A DNA stretch of 64,000 nucleotides from JBLNBN01 sp050260015 (GCA_050260015.1 JBLNBN010000063.1:45418-109417); one strand, 5' to 3'. Shown: positions 31,223 to 40,221, counted from the first letter of the stretch. A program made the numbers and translations. Notes: generated from the sequence alone by a model not told the origin.

Positions 31223-32541
31223 TGGTAAAAAAGATTGCCATATTGCTAGCCGTTATGCTCGCCTCCTACGTCGCGAACGCCGCCCAGGCGGATACGATGG
31301 CGTATGTTACGATAAAGAACGTTTTCCTGCGCACTCCTTACGCAGTAGAATTCGAGGTTCACCTTCAAAGGGCGAGCGATCGCTGGATAAAATTTGCAAA
31401 TCTCTCTATGTGTTTCGATCTGAACGATTCTTCCATCACGAAAAATCCCTCGGCCTACCGCGTCATTAGATTGGACACAACGGAACTTCCGCCCCTGATA
31501 GTTACGGGCGGGGGGCAATTGCCCGCAAAAGGGTACGACTTTAAGGAAAGCATAATTCAGAACAAGCTTTATGCGGCTATAGTCGGTCCCGACGAGTATG
31601 ACGAATGCGTCTACGTTCCAAAGGATACTTCTTTACTTTTGGGGAAGTATGTAATTGAAAATGTAAACCAACAGCTAATCGACGAGAACGTAGTCTGGAA
31701 AACCCCGCTTTCTTACTACCAGGCGGCGGCTTACAAGCTATCGGCTGATTCGTTATACGAAAGTTATCTTCTCATATTCTCCGGCGACGACAACGTCGAG
31801 CTATTCGACGGTTCGCAAAATATGATTGCTTATAGGACAGATAAAGCTCCAAAATTCGATTTTATCCTGGATGATTTCGTAGTCCAGTACGCCGGGCAGA
31901 GGAAAGTTGAATATTACTGGAGGACAAGGAGCGAATTTAATTGCGCGGGCTTTACAGTTAGAAGGGCATTTGTCCCTGACTCAAGCCGACCGGATATCGT
32001 AGGTCCGCTCGAGATGGTAGGCACCCATAAAACCGGCGACGCGAAGTTTAACCAGGATTTCGTCGGTTTGGGGAATACTAACGTCGGGCATCTTTACCCT
32101 ACGAGAACTGATACCGTGGAGTTCCGCGGCGGGCGCTACAATTACTATTTGTACTATAACCCAATACTAAAGCTCGGCTTAGGTCCCGATTCCTTGATAG
32201 CTGTTCGCAAGGTCGATATACCGAATGCAGTAATTTCGAAAGCGACGGCAATGCCCAATCCTTTTTCCGATAGAACAAAAATATCCTACACTCTTGAGGA
32301 CGACGTTTATTTATCGGCCGTCGTAAGGGACTTACGCGGAGGAGAAGTATTGAAGCTAAAACTTGGCGACAGCCCTTTAGATCATAAAATAATGAAGAAG
32401 GGAACCTATACGGCGACGTTCGACGCGCCTATTCATGCCGCTCAGGGGACTTACGAAGCGATGTTCATCGCCTACCCGATCGACGATCCTACAGTAGAAA
32501 TATCAAGAGCCTACGTAAAGCTAAATTATATCAAAGAATAG
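31222..32541 (+). CDS. Secreted protein with possible cohesin-like domain and T9SS-like C-terminus
   Basis: A 439-residue exported protein (signal peptide ending SYVANAAQ near residue 23). Residues about 25-205 are beta-rich (MAYVTIKNVFLRTPYAVEF, ANLSMCFDLNDSS), with spacing that could be a cohesin-type jelly roll. A middle part has KVEYYWRTRSEFNCAGFTV, a line typical of T9SS-exported proteins. The C-terminal 95 residues begin TAMPNPFSDRTKISYTL and end in a beta-sandwich, as in a T9SS type A-like sorting domain. Translationally coupled to the dockerin-like gene just upstream, so the two products may interact. The cohesin reading is a guess from position and pattern. Confidence 0.6.
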   Translation: MVKKIAILLAVMLASYVANAAQADTMAYVTIKNVFLRTPYAVEFEVHLQRASDRWIKFANLSMCFDLNDSSITKNPSAYRVIRLDTTELPPLIVTGGGQLPAKGYDFKESIIQNKLYAAIVGPDEYDECVYVPKDTSLLLGKYVIENVNQQLIDENVVWKTPLSYYQAAAYKLSADSLYESYLLIFSGDDNVELFDGSQNMIAYRTDKAPKFDFILDDFVVQYAGQRKVEYYWRTRSEFNCAGFTVRRAFVPDSSRPDIVGPLEMVGTHKTGDAKFNQDFVGLGNTNVGHLYPTRTDTVEFRGGRYNYYLYYNPILKLGLGPDSLIAVRKVDIPNAVISKATAMPNPFSDRTKISYTLEDDVYLSAVVRDLRGGEVLKLKLGDSPLDHKIMKKGTYTATFDAPIHAAQGTYEAMFIAYPIDDPTVEISRAYVKLNYIKE

Positions 32542-32545
32542 GGCA

Positions 32546-34462
32546 ATGAAAATTTACCGCTTAACAGAAATAGCGATCGTATTTTTAGCTCTCTTCGCAG
32601 CAGTTGAAGAGGCCGGCGCCGCGATAAATATCACTTCGCCGAAACCGACCGATACTTTATTGATTGGATCAACCGTCCGGATATCATGGACCGGCGCGGC
32701 GAAGCCAGTAAATGTTTACTATTCGGACGGAAGCGGTAAGCTGCTGATCGATAAGGACAATGCCTTGGGTTTCGTCGATTGGACTCTACCGGGGAACGAC
32801 TCGCTACATTTCGCCTTTAGCGTCGAGGAAGCAGCGGACCACGGAACCGATTTACTTTGGGGAGTCGAACGCGCTCACGACGCGGAGGTAAGGACCTGCT
32901 GCATCTCGCCCGACGGTAAGTACGCCCTGACGGCGGGCCGCGACGGCCTGGTTAAATTATGGAATATCGACGCCCGCAAGCAGGAGCCAGAATTAAAGTT
33001 GGAGGGCGACGTGATGATTTACGGAGCCGCGTTCCTGCATTCAAGCGACACTATAATCGTAGCGTTTAATAATCATATTGCAATTTATAATCGAAATACT
33101 AAAGAGCTTGATATTAGGTTCTGGGTGAGCGGATTTTTAGACTACGCAAAATTTATCGAGCCGCATCCCACGGAAACCCGTGTCGCTTTAGGTACGGATC
33201 ATGGCATCCTAATTGTTCTAAATCTCAAGGATATGCTCGCCAGCCAGGTGTTGCTTGTTCCTGGAAATCCGAACGTGTATTCGGTAAGGTTTTCCCCGGA
33301 TGGGAATTACCTAATAGCCGGCGCGGACGACGGCAAGATATACCGCTATGATTGGCGAAAGAAGGAACTCCTTGGCGTTTACGGCAAGCATGAGGATGCT
33401 ACGGGGCAAAGGACGCTTGTGTGGAGCGCCGCAAGCATGCCGGACAATTCCCGGATAGTATCCGGCGGCGCGGACAACCGCGCGCGGGTTTGGAACGTCG
33501 CCGATTCGACCCAGCTGGCAAACCTCGACGCGCATAGCTTCTATGTGCGTTCCGTGGACATATCGGCTAACGGGAAAGAATTTCTTACCGCTTCTCTGGA
33601 TAGTACGTTAAGGCTGTGGGACGCTTCCACCTACAAGGAAATCTCTCCGGCGCTCAACCATAACGGCCAGATACTCTTTGCCAGGTATTCTTCGAGCGGC
33701 GATTCTATCATTACCTGCGGAAGGGACAGCTCCTTTAAAATTTGGAGCAAGCGAATGCAAACCGTCGCCGGCGATAGCGTTTTGTGCCCGGCTCTCTATC
33801 CTTTAATCGTTAAAGCGCAGGATTGCTACGCGGAGCCCGGCAAACAGGTCGCCCTGGCCGTTACAATTAACAAGCCCTTCGATACGGAGCTGAATCGCAA
33901 AACCTACCCAAAAGGGGAATTAACGCTCTCCGTGCCATATAAGTCGCTGCAGGCCCTGCCCGAGAGCTCGTACCCCGAGGCTGTCAAATCGAATTATAAT
34001 ATAAAAATAAACGCATTTCAAACTGTAGGTTCGGACACCATAGCGCGCATGAACGCAAAAGCCCTGGTTAACGGCGAAATTGCCGAGCAAATAATTCCGC
34101 TCGCCTTTGAGCTCGAAGGCGATCCCGTGTATCGTCCCATCCTGAACGGGGGGATCATACATGTTTCGGAGCCGTGCAGGCCCAAGGAAGAGCTTTCGTT
34201 CGTACGCGGAGGAAAAACGCTTGAGCTTGAAAGCGAATTGGTTCAAAATTTGCTTCGAATTTATACCTATGGCGAAGGGGCCTGGGAATTGAGCGTGTTC
34301 GACGCATCAGGCAACGAACTCATTACCAGGCGGCGTAACTTCCCGGCTGGTAGACGCTCGGAAATGGAGATCGACGTTTCGGGTTTGCCCGGCGGCGTTT
34401 ATTTTGTAAGGCTTGCAAAGCGGGATGAGCGCGCCGTAAAAGCGTTCCTTATCGCCCGTTAA
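32546..34462 (+). CDS. Exported WD40 beta-propeller with T9SS-type sorting domain
   Basis: A 638-residue exported protein. A signal peptide (IAIVFLALFAAVEEAGA) is followed by a small beta-sandwich (INITSPKPTDTLLIGSTVR). Residues about 105-410 hold roughly seven WD40 blades. Examples are ISPDGKYALTAGRDGLVKLW, FSPDGNYLIAGADDGKIYRY, SGGADNRARVWNV and ANGKEFLTASLDSTLRLWD. A beta-rich linker follows. The last 70 residues (WELSVFDASGNELITR to GLPGGVYFVRLAK) look like a T9SS type A sorting domain. The propeller is therefore probably on the cell surface, which is unusual for WD40 repeats. It starts 4 nt after the 439-aa gene, so the unit is tightly linked. Likely a protein-interaction scaffold of the surface complex. 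Confidence 0.78.
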   Translation: MKIYRLTEIAIVFLALFAAVEEAGAAINITSPKPTDTLLIGSTVRISWTGAAKPVNVYYSDGSGKLLIDKDNALGFVDWTLPGNDSLHFAFSVEEAADHGTDLLWGVERAHDAEVRTCCISPDGKYALTAGRDGLVKLWNIDARKQEPELKLEGDVMIYGAAFLHSSDTIIVAFNNHIAIYNRNTKELDIRFWVSGFLDYAKFIEPHPTETRVALGTDHGILIVLNLKDMLASQVLLVPGNPNVYSVRFSPDGNYLIAGADDGKIYRYDWRKKELLGVYGKHEDATGQRTLVWSAASMPDNSRIVSGGADNRARVWNVADSTQLANLDAHSFYVRSVDISANGKEFLTASLDSTLRLWDASTYKEISPALNHNGQILFARYSSSGDSIITCGRDSSFKIWSKRMQTVAGDSVLCPALYPLIVKAQDCYAEPGKQVALAVTINKPFDTELNRKTYPKGELTLSVPYKSLQALPESSYPEAVKSNYNIKINAFQTVGSDTIARMNAKALVNGEIAEQIIPLAFELEGDPVYRPILNGGIIHVSEPCRPKEELSFVRGGKTLELESELVQNLLRIYTYGEGAWELSVFDASGNELITRRRNFPAGRRSEMEIDVSGLPGGVYFVRLAKRDERAVKAFLIAR

Positions 34463-34527
34463 CGACTGATACTATAAAAAACTTGATTATAGGACCGGCG
34501 CCGCATCGCGCCGGAGATGGAGAGTAT

Positions 34528-35976
34528 TTGAAAAATGCGTTTTACATACTGTTGATATCCTTGCTAACTCCCTTCGTCGCATTAGCCGACGCATGGGACG
34601 GATTGCTCGTTGATTACCAATCGCTCCAGTCGAAGGATACGCTCGTTACTTCACGAACTTACGGGCAATGGTGGTTCGGGGCTTTCGCGGGCTGGAATGC
34701 AAAACGCTATTTCGGGGACTTAACGGTCCCGGAAAACGCTTATTACGGGAAAAATCCATTTACTAAATTAATTACTGCGCAAAACGGATTCGGCTCCGGG
34801 CTATTTACCGGCGTATCGGTCGATTACGTCGATTCCTCCGACGTCTGGACGTACGGATTAAAGGTAGGCGGCTTCGATCGCGCGGCCTGGAGCGCATGGA
34901 CCCCCGTCTCCAGGGATACTTTCCAAACGCAGTTTGAAAATCAAACAATTTTCGATTGTATCGCTGTCTCGCCTAATATTAGATACAGGCTTGGTTCTTC
35001 GGATTTCTTCGCTACCGGCGGGCTGGATTTTGAATTTAGCGCTAACTCCGTTTCGAAGAACAGGAAGAAATTTGTAAATACAGGTAAAATCGATCAGTTT
35101 AATAAGATTAACTTAGAAAGCGCTCCATTGCGCATAGGCTTGAACCTGGGTTTCGCTTACGACTTCTTCGTGGCGGACATTAACAGGCGTAGCAGGGTCA
35201 AGCTCTCTCCCTTTGCCAATATACAAATGGGAAGCCCATACGTGAGCCAATATGGAAGCTCCTGGAATTCGCTCGCCTTTAAAGTAGGATTGACCGTTAA
35301 ATTTAGCATGGATAGGCTTAGGTACGACACTTTAATATACGATCCGAACTCCATAACGCCTTCGCCCGCGTACAACGCCCTGGCGCAAGCCGAGAGCAGG
35401 GTAGCTTATCCCGGGTTTTACGCTCCCGTTACGTTCGACGCTATGGAATTGGCCGTTGTGGACTACTCGAGAATAAACGAAGAAGTCTCCATCACCTCCG
35501 CGCTTGAATCAAACGATACGGACAGCAATAGCATTGCCGTCGCCGTCGACAATAAATCGATCTCGAAGGAACTAAAACCTGAAAAATCGCAGGCGTCGAA
35601 AAAGTTTAATCCGCCCTTGAGGGTTCCGAAGCAAATTAATAACTTTAAGTCGAGCGCAGACGCGCAGCTAACTACGCTTGACAAAGCGTATTTAGATGAA
35701 TTAGCTGAATACATTAAAACTCATCCCGGCTACGAAGTGCGCCTTTCCGCGCATTCGGACGACCGCGGCGGCTCCTTAACGGCCAATATGAGCAATTCTA
35801 TAAAGCGGGGCGAAGCCGTGCGCAGGTATCTTATAAAGCAGGGCGCTCCGATGGGAAGCGTGCTTCTAAAGTCAAACGGTTCCGCTTATCCAATAGATTT
35901 GAATACGACGGAAGAGGGAAGACGCAGAAATAGACGCGTCGAAATCCTCGTAGTACGACTGAAACCAAAATCATAA
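34528..35976 (+). CDS. OmpA family outer-membrane protein
   Basis: A 482-residue protein from the TTG at 34528, chosen because GGAGATGGAGAG lies just upstream and the product then begins with a normal signal peptide (KNAFYILLISLLTPFVALADA). Residues about 45-290 look like an outer-membrane barrel (FGAFAGWNAKRYFGDL, RIGLNLGFAYDFFV). A flexible acidic/serine linker follows. The C-terminal OmpA-like domain (about 385-482) includes LTTLDKAYLDELAEYI, RLSAHSDDRGGSL and EGRRRNRRVEILVV, the peptidoglycan-binding signature. It ends the run of surface genes and is the obvious anchor for them. Confidence 0.82.
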   Translation: MKNAFYILLISLLTPFVALADAWDGLLVDYQSLQSKDTLVTSRTYGQWWFGAFAGWNAKRYFGDLTVPENAYYGKNPFTKLITAQNGFGSGLFTGVSVDYVDSSDVWTYGLKVGGFDRAAWSAWTPVSRDTFQTQFENQTIFDCIAVSPNIRYRLGSSDFFATGGLDFEFSANSVSKNRKKFVNTGKIDQFNKINLESAPLRIGLNLGFAYDFFVADINRRSRVKLSPFANIQMGSPYVSQYGSSWNSLAFKVGLTVKFSMDRLRYDTLIYDPNSITPSPAYNALAQAESRVAYPGFYAPVTFDAMELAVVDYSRINEEVSITSALESNDTDSNSIAVAVDNKSISKELKPEKSQASKKFNPPLRVPKQINNFKSSADAQLTTLDKAYLDELAEYIKTHPGYEVRLSAHSDDRGGSLTANMSNSIKRGEAVRRYLIKQGAPMGSVLLKSNGSAYPIDLNTTEEGRRRNRRVEILVVRLKPKS

Positions 35977-35996
35977 TCAACAAAGGATATTTACAA

Positions 35997-36374
35997 ATGA
36001 ACGCTCCAATTTGCGTTATTGAAGACAACATTCCAATCAGGAAGCTATTTACGACTTTACTAAAAAAAGCCGAATACGAAGTCGTTGATTTCGGCAATTC
36101 CACGGATTCCCTGGCCTGGCTAAAGGGCAATAACGCCTCGGCAATAATTATGGACATACTATTGCCCGACCTAAACGGCACGGAATTGATAAAGATAATA
36201 AGGGAAATGCCCTTGCACAATAAGGTGCCGATAATTGCCGCCACGGGATTCGCTTCTACGCAGGACCAGGATAAGTTGATTGAATTGGGATTTGATTATT
36301 ATATATGCAAGCCCATCAACACTACGACATTTACGCAGGAAATCAAGTCAGTTATTGAAAAATTTAAGTCTTAA
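35997..36374 (+). CDS. CheY-like single-domain response regulator
   Basis: A 125-residue receiver domain with no output domain. The acidic pair (IED near residue 9), the phospho-acceptor Asp53 (IIMDILLPD), the Thr in AATGF and Lys105 (CKPIN) are all present, so it should be phosphorylatable. It lies 20 bp after the OmpA-type gene and 14 bp before the histidine kinase gene, so it is probably the partner of that kinase and is transcribed with the surface locus. It must act through protein-protein contact. Target unknown. Confidence 0.88.
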   Translation: MNAPICVIEDNIPIRKLFTTLLKKAEYEVVDFGNSTDSLAWLKGNNASAIIMDILLPDLNGTELIKIIREMPLHNKVPIIAATGFASTQDQDKLIELGFDYYICKPINTTTFTQEIKSVIEKFKS

Positions 36375-36388
36375 GGACGCAAAAGAAT

Positions 36389-38590
36389 ATGCAAGATAAG
36401 AAGGAAAGCGCACCAACATCTCTCGAATCACATTTAAAGTCCGCCTCCCGGCAAGGAGCCCGCGCTTATGATATTTCGAGGACCTACCCCGCTTACATTA
36501 TTCTTGCGCTCATGCTTGGATTATCGTTTTATGCATGGACGCAGTCGAAACGTATCGTCGAGAACGATAGAAAGCAGGAATTTAATAAAGCCATCGTTTC
36601 CGTTGAGAACCGATTGGATAATCTATACAGGAAGGACGTGGAAATATTGCGCTCGATGCGAGGCTTGTATGACTTAATGCCCCAGGTTGTGCGCGATTAT
36701 TTTACGGTTTACGCAACCGCTCCCACAAAGACGAATCGCTCGATACTGAGCATATCGTACGCGCCGAGGATCACAAAGCCGGAATTGGGCAAATTTATTT
36801 TTGACGCTCGCCAGCAGGGATATTACGACTATAATTTCCAGAGCGCAGGCGGCGGGGACGTTTATTTCCCGGTCGAGCATATCGTTCCCTGGGACGGCAA
36901 CGCTCATCGCTCGGGCTTAGATTATTATTCCTCTCCTAAGCTAAAAGCGGTCATAGATAAGGCCGTTTCGACGGGTAAGCTCGCTGCGACGGAGTTCTTT
37001 ATGGCCAGGCCGGACACGCTCGTTTCATTTATTATTTATCCGATTTACCATCGCGAGCTCGTCGCAAATACTCCCGCCGAGCGGAGGGCGGCCTTGCAGG
37101 CGGCTTTAGCGCTTGAGCTGAATACGCGCGAGTTCTTCCAAACGGCGCTTTCAGCAAAGGAAGAGAACGTCTCCGAACCTAGCGACGCATTGATCGCTTT
37201 TAGATTCATCGACACAGTCGCCGGCGAATCCAGGGAGATTTTTAAGTCCGCAAACGCCAATGTGTTCAACGAGGACTATGACTTTCGCGAATCCACTATC
37301 CCATTTAAAATTGGCGATAGGAATATTTTGTTGCAATTCCGCACCGTACCGGGGTTTGGCGGGTCGTTCCAAAACGCGATCCCGGCATTAACGCTCGCCA
37401 TATCGCTTATCCTATCGCTTGTATTTTTTGGATTTTTGCTCTCTGTGATGACGGCAAAAACCCGCGCGGAGGACCTTGCGCAAAGAATGACAAGATCGCA
37501 GCGCAGGATAATGGAAGCGACTTCGGACATCATCGCCATAATGAGCCCGGAGGGCGTTTGGCAGAGCATGAATCCGGCAAGCAGGAAGCTGCTGGGATTT
37601 GCTCCCGAGGAGCTGATCTCGATGAAGATAGATACGCTTCTGACCTCGCCGGCGGACGTAGAGAGATTCCACAACCTAATAAAAATACGCGGCGTCGACG
37701 AATTCGTAGAGCGTTCGGACTTCGAAATGAATTCGAAGGACGGCCAAATGAAATGGATCAATTGGAGTCTTGCAATTTCCGGCATAGACGGGCTAATCTA
37801 CGCGATAGGCCGCGACGTAACGCTCGAGAAGCAAATAGAGCGCGAGGCGCGTGTACGTTCGAAGCAGATTGAGCTAGCCGAGCAATACGCCCGGGAAGCG
37901 AGCGAATCGAAAACGTTCTTTATGGTCCGGCTGAGCCATCAGCTGCGCAATTCGCTGACGGGTATTATCGGCTATATACAGTTGATTTCGCAAAAACTAT
38001 ACGACAGCGAAGAGGAGCATGATTCATTCCTTAGACTGGCCGAGGAGAGCTCCGAAGAGATATTTACTTTTGTATCCGATATAGTCGACGCAACTATCCA
38101 GACTGACGCAAAAAGTTCCGCGCATCTATCCACAGTAAAATTCGGGGCTGTAAACGCGGCCGCAATTTCCGCGATAGAATGCGACGACGCTCATCGCGAG
38201 AGAATTAGCGTAGTGATGGGCGACGGGGCGGAAGGGGCGCCGTTGCGAGCGGATATGGAATTGCTTTGCAATATACTGGTAAACGTTTACACCGCTTTAA
38301 CGGAGAACATCCACGCAGGGGAGATCTTTATCGAGGCGGAGAATGATCCGTACGAAAGCGCGACTGAAATACAGATAATGGGCCCGGCCAATCCCTTTGT
38401 TTCGGATATGATAGACTTCTACAAGTCGAATACAAATACAATCATAGAATCCCTTGCCGAGGACAAAAACGACGTGCTGCTAAAGCTCGCAGTTGCAGTA
38501 TCCAATATAAACCGCATGAACGGAGCCATGAAAGTAGAGACTATGGGTTCGGACGGCAATCTTGTTATAATTACATTGCCATCGATTTAG
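36389..38590 (+). CDS. CHASE-PAS histidine kinase with degenerate ATPase domain
   Basis: A 733-residue membrane receptor. TM1 is near residues 32-50 and is followed by a periplasmic CHASE-type sensor domain (LDNLYRKDVEILRSMRGLYD, ILSISYAPRI). TM2 is near 333-355. A PAS domain follows (TSDIIAIMSPEGVWQSMNPA). The HisKA helix pair has phospho-acceptor His517 in RLSHQLRNSLTGIIGY. The C-terminal ATPase region keeps an N-box remnant (NILVNVYTAL), but I find no DxGxG or GxGLGL box. The expected G1 area reads IQIMGPANPF, and the G2 area reads LLKLAVAVSNINRMNG. ATP binding may therefore be lost or altered. It follows the CheY gene and ends the cluster at a terminator. Confidence 0.8.
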   Translation: MQDKKESAPTSLESHLKSASRQGARAYDISRTYPAYIILALMLGLSFYAWTQSKRIVENDRKQEFNKAIVSVENRLDNLYRKDVEILRSMRGLYDLMPQVVRDYFTVYATAPTKTNRSILSISYAPRITKPELGKFIFDARQQGYYDYNFQSAGGGDVYFPVEHIVPWDGNAHRSGLDYYSSPKLKAVIDKAVSTGKLAATEFFMARPDTLVSFIIYPIYHRELVANTPAERRAALQAALALELNTREFFQTALSAKEENVSEPSDALIAFRFIDTVAGESREIFKSANANVFNEDYDFRESTIPFKIGDRNILLQFRTVPGFGGSFQNAIPALTLAISLILSLVFFGFLLSVMTAKTRAEDLAQRMTRSQRRIMEATSDIIAIMSPEGVWQSMNPASRKLLGFAPEELISMKIDTLLTSPADVERFHNLIKIRGVDEFVERSDFEMNSKDGQMKWINWSLAISGIDGLIYAIGRDVTLEKQIEREARVRSKQIELAEQYAREASESKTFFMVRLSHQLRNSLTGIIGYIQLISQKLYDSEEEHDSFLRLAEESSEEIFTFVSDIVDATIQTDAKSSAHLSTVKFGAVNAAAISAIECDDAHRERISVVMGDGAEGAPLRADMELLCNILVNVYTALTENIHAGEIFIEAENDPYESATEIQIMGPANPFVSDMIDFYKSNTNTIIESLAEDKNDVLLKLAVAVSNINRMNGAMKVETMGSDGNLVIITLPSI

Positions 38591-38615
38591 CGCGGCGGGC
38601 AGGTCTTAAAAATAA

Positions 38616-38648
38616 GAAAGCGGAGGTTTTTAATCTCCGCTTTTTTTT
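38616..38648. terminator. Bidirectional rho-independent terminator
   Basis: The arms AAAGCGGAG and CTCCGCTTT enclose a short loop and are followed by a T8 run on the plus strand. A T-rich stretch also follows on the minus strand. The terminator closes the surface/sensor cluster and serves the convergent DUF948 gene. Confidence 0.88.
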
Positions 38649-38649
38649 C

Positions 38650-39129
38650 TCAGCTATTCTTTTTTTTAAAGAATCCCATAAATGTATTAATCGCTTTTCC
38701 GCTAGCGGAGATCACCGAGGCGGTGTTCATCACCGGGGGAGCGATTTTGTAATATACTGAGTTTACAAGATCCTTCATCGGATCGAAAATTCTAAAGACC
38801 GATTCGGCGCGTTGCTCCGTGCGGGCAAGCGTATTTTCGATCTGATCGGAGAGCTCGGAAACTTCCCGAAGGGCTATTATAGTGGAATCCTTTATTTCCC
38901 CGATGTCGCGAAGAGTAACCTGCAGCGCCCGCTGTAAGTCCGACACTTCGTCGAGAGTAACCATCAATCGATTTTTAAGCATTACAATAGTTTCGGAGAC
39001 GTTCCCAATAGCTTTTTGAGCTTCGCCAAGAATACCTCCAACCCTTAGAAACACAAAGATAGCGACAATGGCTAATATAATAAAAAGGATGACGCCTATA
39101 AAGCCTGAAATCTTCAGGGCTAAATCCAT
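38650..39129 (-). CDS. DUF948-like membrane-anchored helical protein
   Basis: A 159-residue protein with one N-terminal transmembrane segment (FIGVILFIILAIVAIFVFL) and a long helical, coiled-coil-prone body, matching DUF948 proteins. It ends in a Lys-rich tail (FFKKKNS). It lies 12 bp after the YtxH gene on the same strand; the two families often occur as neighbours in stress operons. No enzymatic motif is visible. Confidence 0.75.
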   Translation of the reverse strand: MDLALKISGFIGVILFIILAIVAIFVFLRVGGILGEAQKAIGNVSETIVMLKNRLMVTLDEVSDLQRALQVTLRDIGEIKDSTIIALREVSELSDQIENTLARTEQRAESVFRIFDPMKDLVNSVYYKIAPPVMNTASVISASGKAINTFMGFFKKKNS

Positions 39130-39141
39130 CTGGTCCTCCCG

Positions 39142-39579
39142 TTATAATATGTTGTCGGGCTTTTTATATTCCGGGCTGTTCATCTCTGATTTAAAAGCGT
39201 CGGCGCTTGCTTTAGCTGCGTCGCGGACGTTGCCAACCTTACCGGTTACTTTATTTTTCGCCTCTTCGACTAAGTTCTCGGCGCCGCCGGCGATATTTTC
39301 GCCTGCGCGGCGAGCCGCGTCGATGATTGAAGCGCCGCGCGTCTTGGCTTCGCTCCAGGTGCGCGAAAGCGCTCCGCCGACTTGCTGCTCGACGTTCGTC
39401 AGGTAGTCGCTTGTTTTACCGTAAAGATTCGTCGAAGTTTCGGCGATATCGCGGCGAAGCTCTGTGCCGCTTTTTGGCGCGAAAAGCAATGCGGTGATCG
39501 CGCCGACGGCTCCGCCAATCAATGCTCCCCAGAGCATCCCTTTAGCGTAGTCGTTGCTGTTGTTCGTGTTGTTCATCAT
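39142..39579 (-). CDS. YtxH domain protein
   Basis: A small protein of 145 residues from ATG 39579. I chose this start because AAAGGAG lies 7 nt upstream and because it avoids overlap with the kdsC-like gene; an upstream ATG at 39606 is less likely. The N-terminus has a glycine-rich hydrophobic segment (GMLWGALIGGAVGAITALLF) followed by APKSGTELRRDIAE, the YtxH hallmark. The rest is helical and alanine-rich. These proteins are small, envelope-associated and stress-linked; the exact role is unknown. Confidence 0.82.
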   Translation of the reverse strand: MMNNTNNSNDYAKGMLWGALIGGAVGAITALLFAPKSGTELRRDIAETSTNLYGKTSDYLTNVEQQVGGALSRTWSEAKTRGASIIDAARRAGENIAGGAENLVEEAKNKVTGKVGNVRDAAKASADAFKSEMNSPEYKKPDNIL

Positions 39580-39592
39580 AGTAATTTCTCCT

Positions 39593-40114
39593 TTACCAAT
39601 TTTCATTTAACAAAACAGATTTATTTTGAGACTTCAAAATACATTCAATAAACTCTCTGACCGCCCCGTAGCCGCCGCGGGCGGAGCATACGTAGTCGGA
39701 AATGCCCCGGATGGAATCGACGGCGTCGCTCGGACATGCGCTTGCCCCGCATAATTGCATTATGTGATAGTCGTTTACGTCGTCGCCAATGTATGCCGTT
39801 TCCTCCAGCTTTAGTTTTAGCTTTTCCACTAGATCTTTAAAAGCCTGGGTCTTGTTGTGACAACCCATTATTACGTGGCCAATGTTGAGCTTCGTCGCCC
39901 TCGCAAGCACAATTTCCGTATCTTCGCTCGTTATTATCGCCGTTTCAAGACCGCGTTTGTGAAGTAAAGTTATTCCCATCCCATCTCTCGTAGAGAATCT
40001 TTTGAAGGATTCTCCCTCGTCGGAATAGTACATCCCGGAGTCAGTCAAAGTCCCATCTACGTCCATTATCAATAACTTAATCTTGCCCAGCTTTTGATTT
40101 AATTCTTCGTCCAT
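39593..40114 (-). CDS. kdsC: KdsC-like HAD phosphatase (3-deoxy-D-manno-octulosonate 8-phosphate phosphatase)
   Basis: A 173-residue HAD-superfamily phosphatase of the KdsC type. The motifs are present: LLIMDVDGTLTDSGMYYSD (motif I, nucleophile Asp), AIITSEDT in place of the usual ITGR motif II, a Lys in NKTQAFKDL, and GDDVNDYHIM (motif IV). KdsC releases phosphate from KDO-8-P in lipopolysaccharide core synthesis, so a Gram-negative envelope is implied. The ATG at 40114 is used; the adjacent GTG at 40117 is also possible. No other KDO gene is nearby. A related sialate-type phosphatase is an alternative. Confidence 0.82.
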   Translation of the reverse strand: MDEELNQKLGKIKLLIMDVDGTLTDSGMYYSDEGESFKRFSTRDGMGITLLHKRGLETAIITSEDTEIVLARATKLNIGHVIMGCHNKTQAFKDLVEKLKLKLEETAYIGDDVNDYHIMQLCGASACPSDAVDSIRGISDYVCSARGGYGAVREFIECILKSQNKSVLLNENW

Positions 40115-40221
40115 CACTTTCTTTGCTTCTGATAAATATTTTTTTATTATTTTTGCGCTTTATGATTCTTTGTTAATCATTCATATTAACTTTTATGTTT
40201 AATTTTTATTGTGTATAATCA

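Noticed and set aside
39579..39606. Upstream start for the YtxH protein at 39606
   Set aside because: It would overlap the end of the kdsC-like gene and place the AAAGGAG site inside the coding region, whereas ATG 39579 has it at the correct distance.
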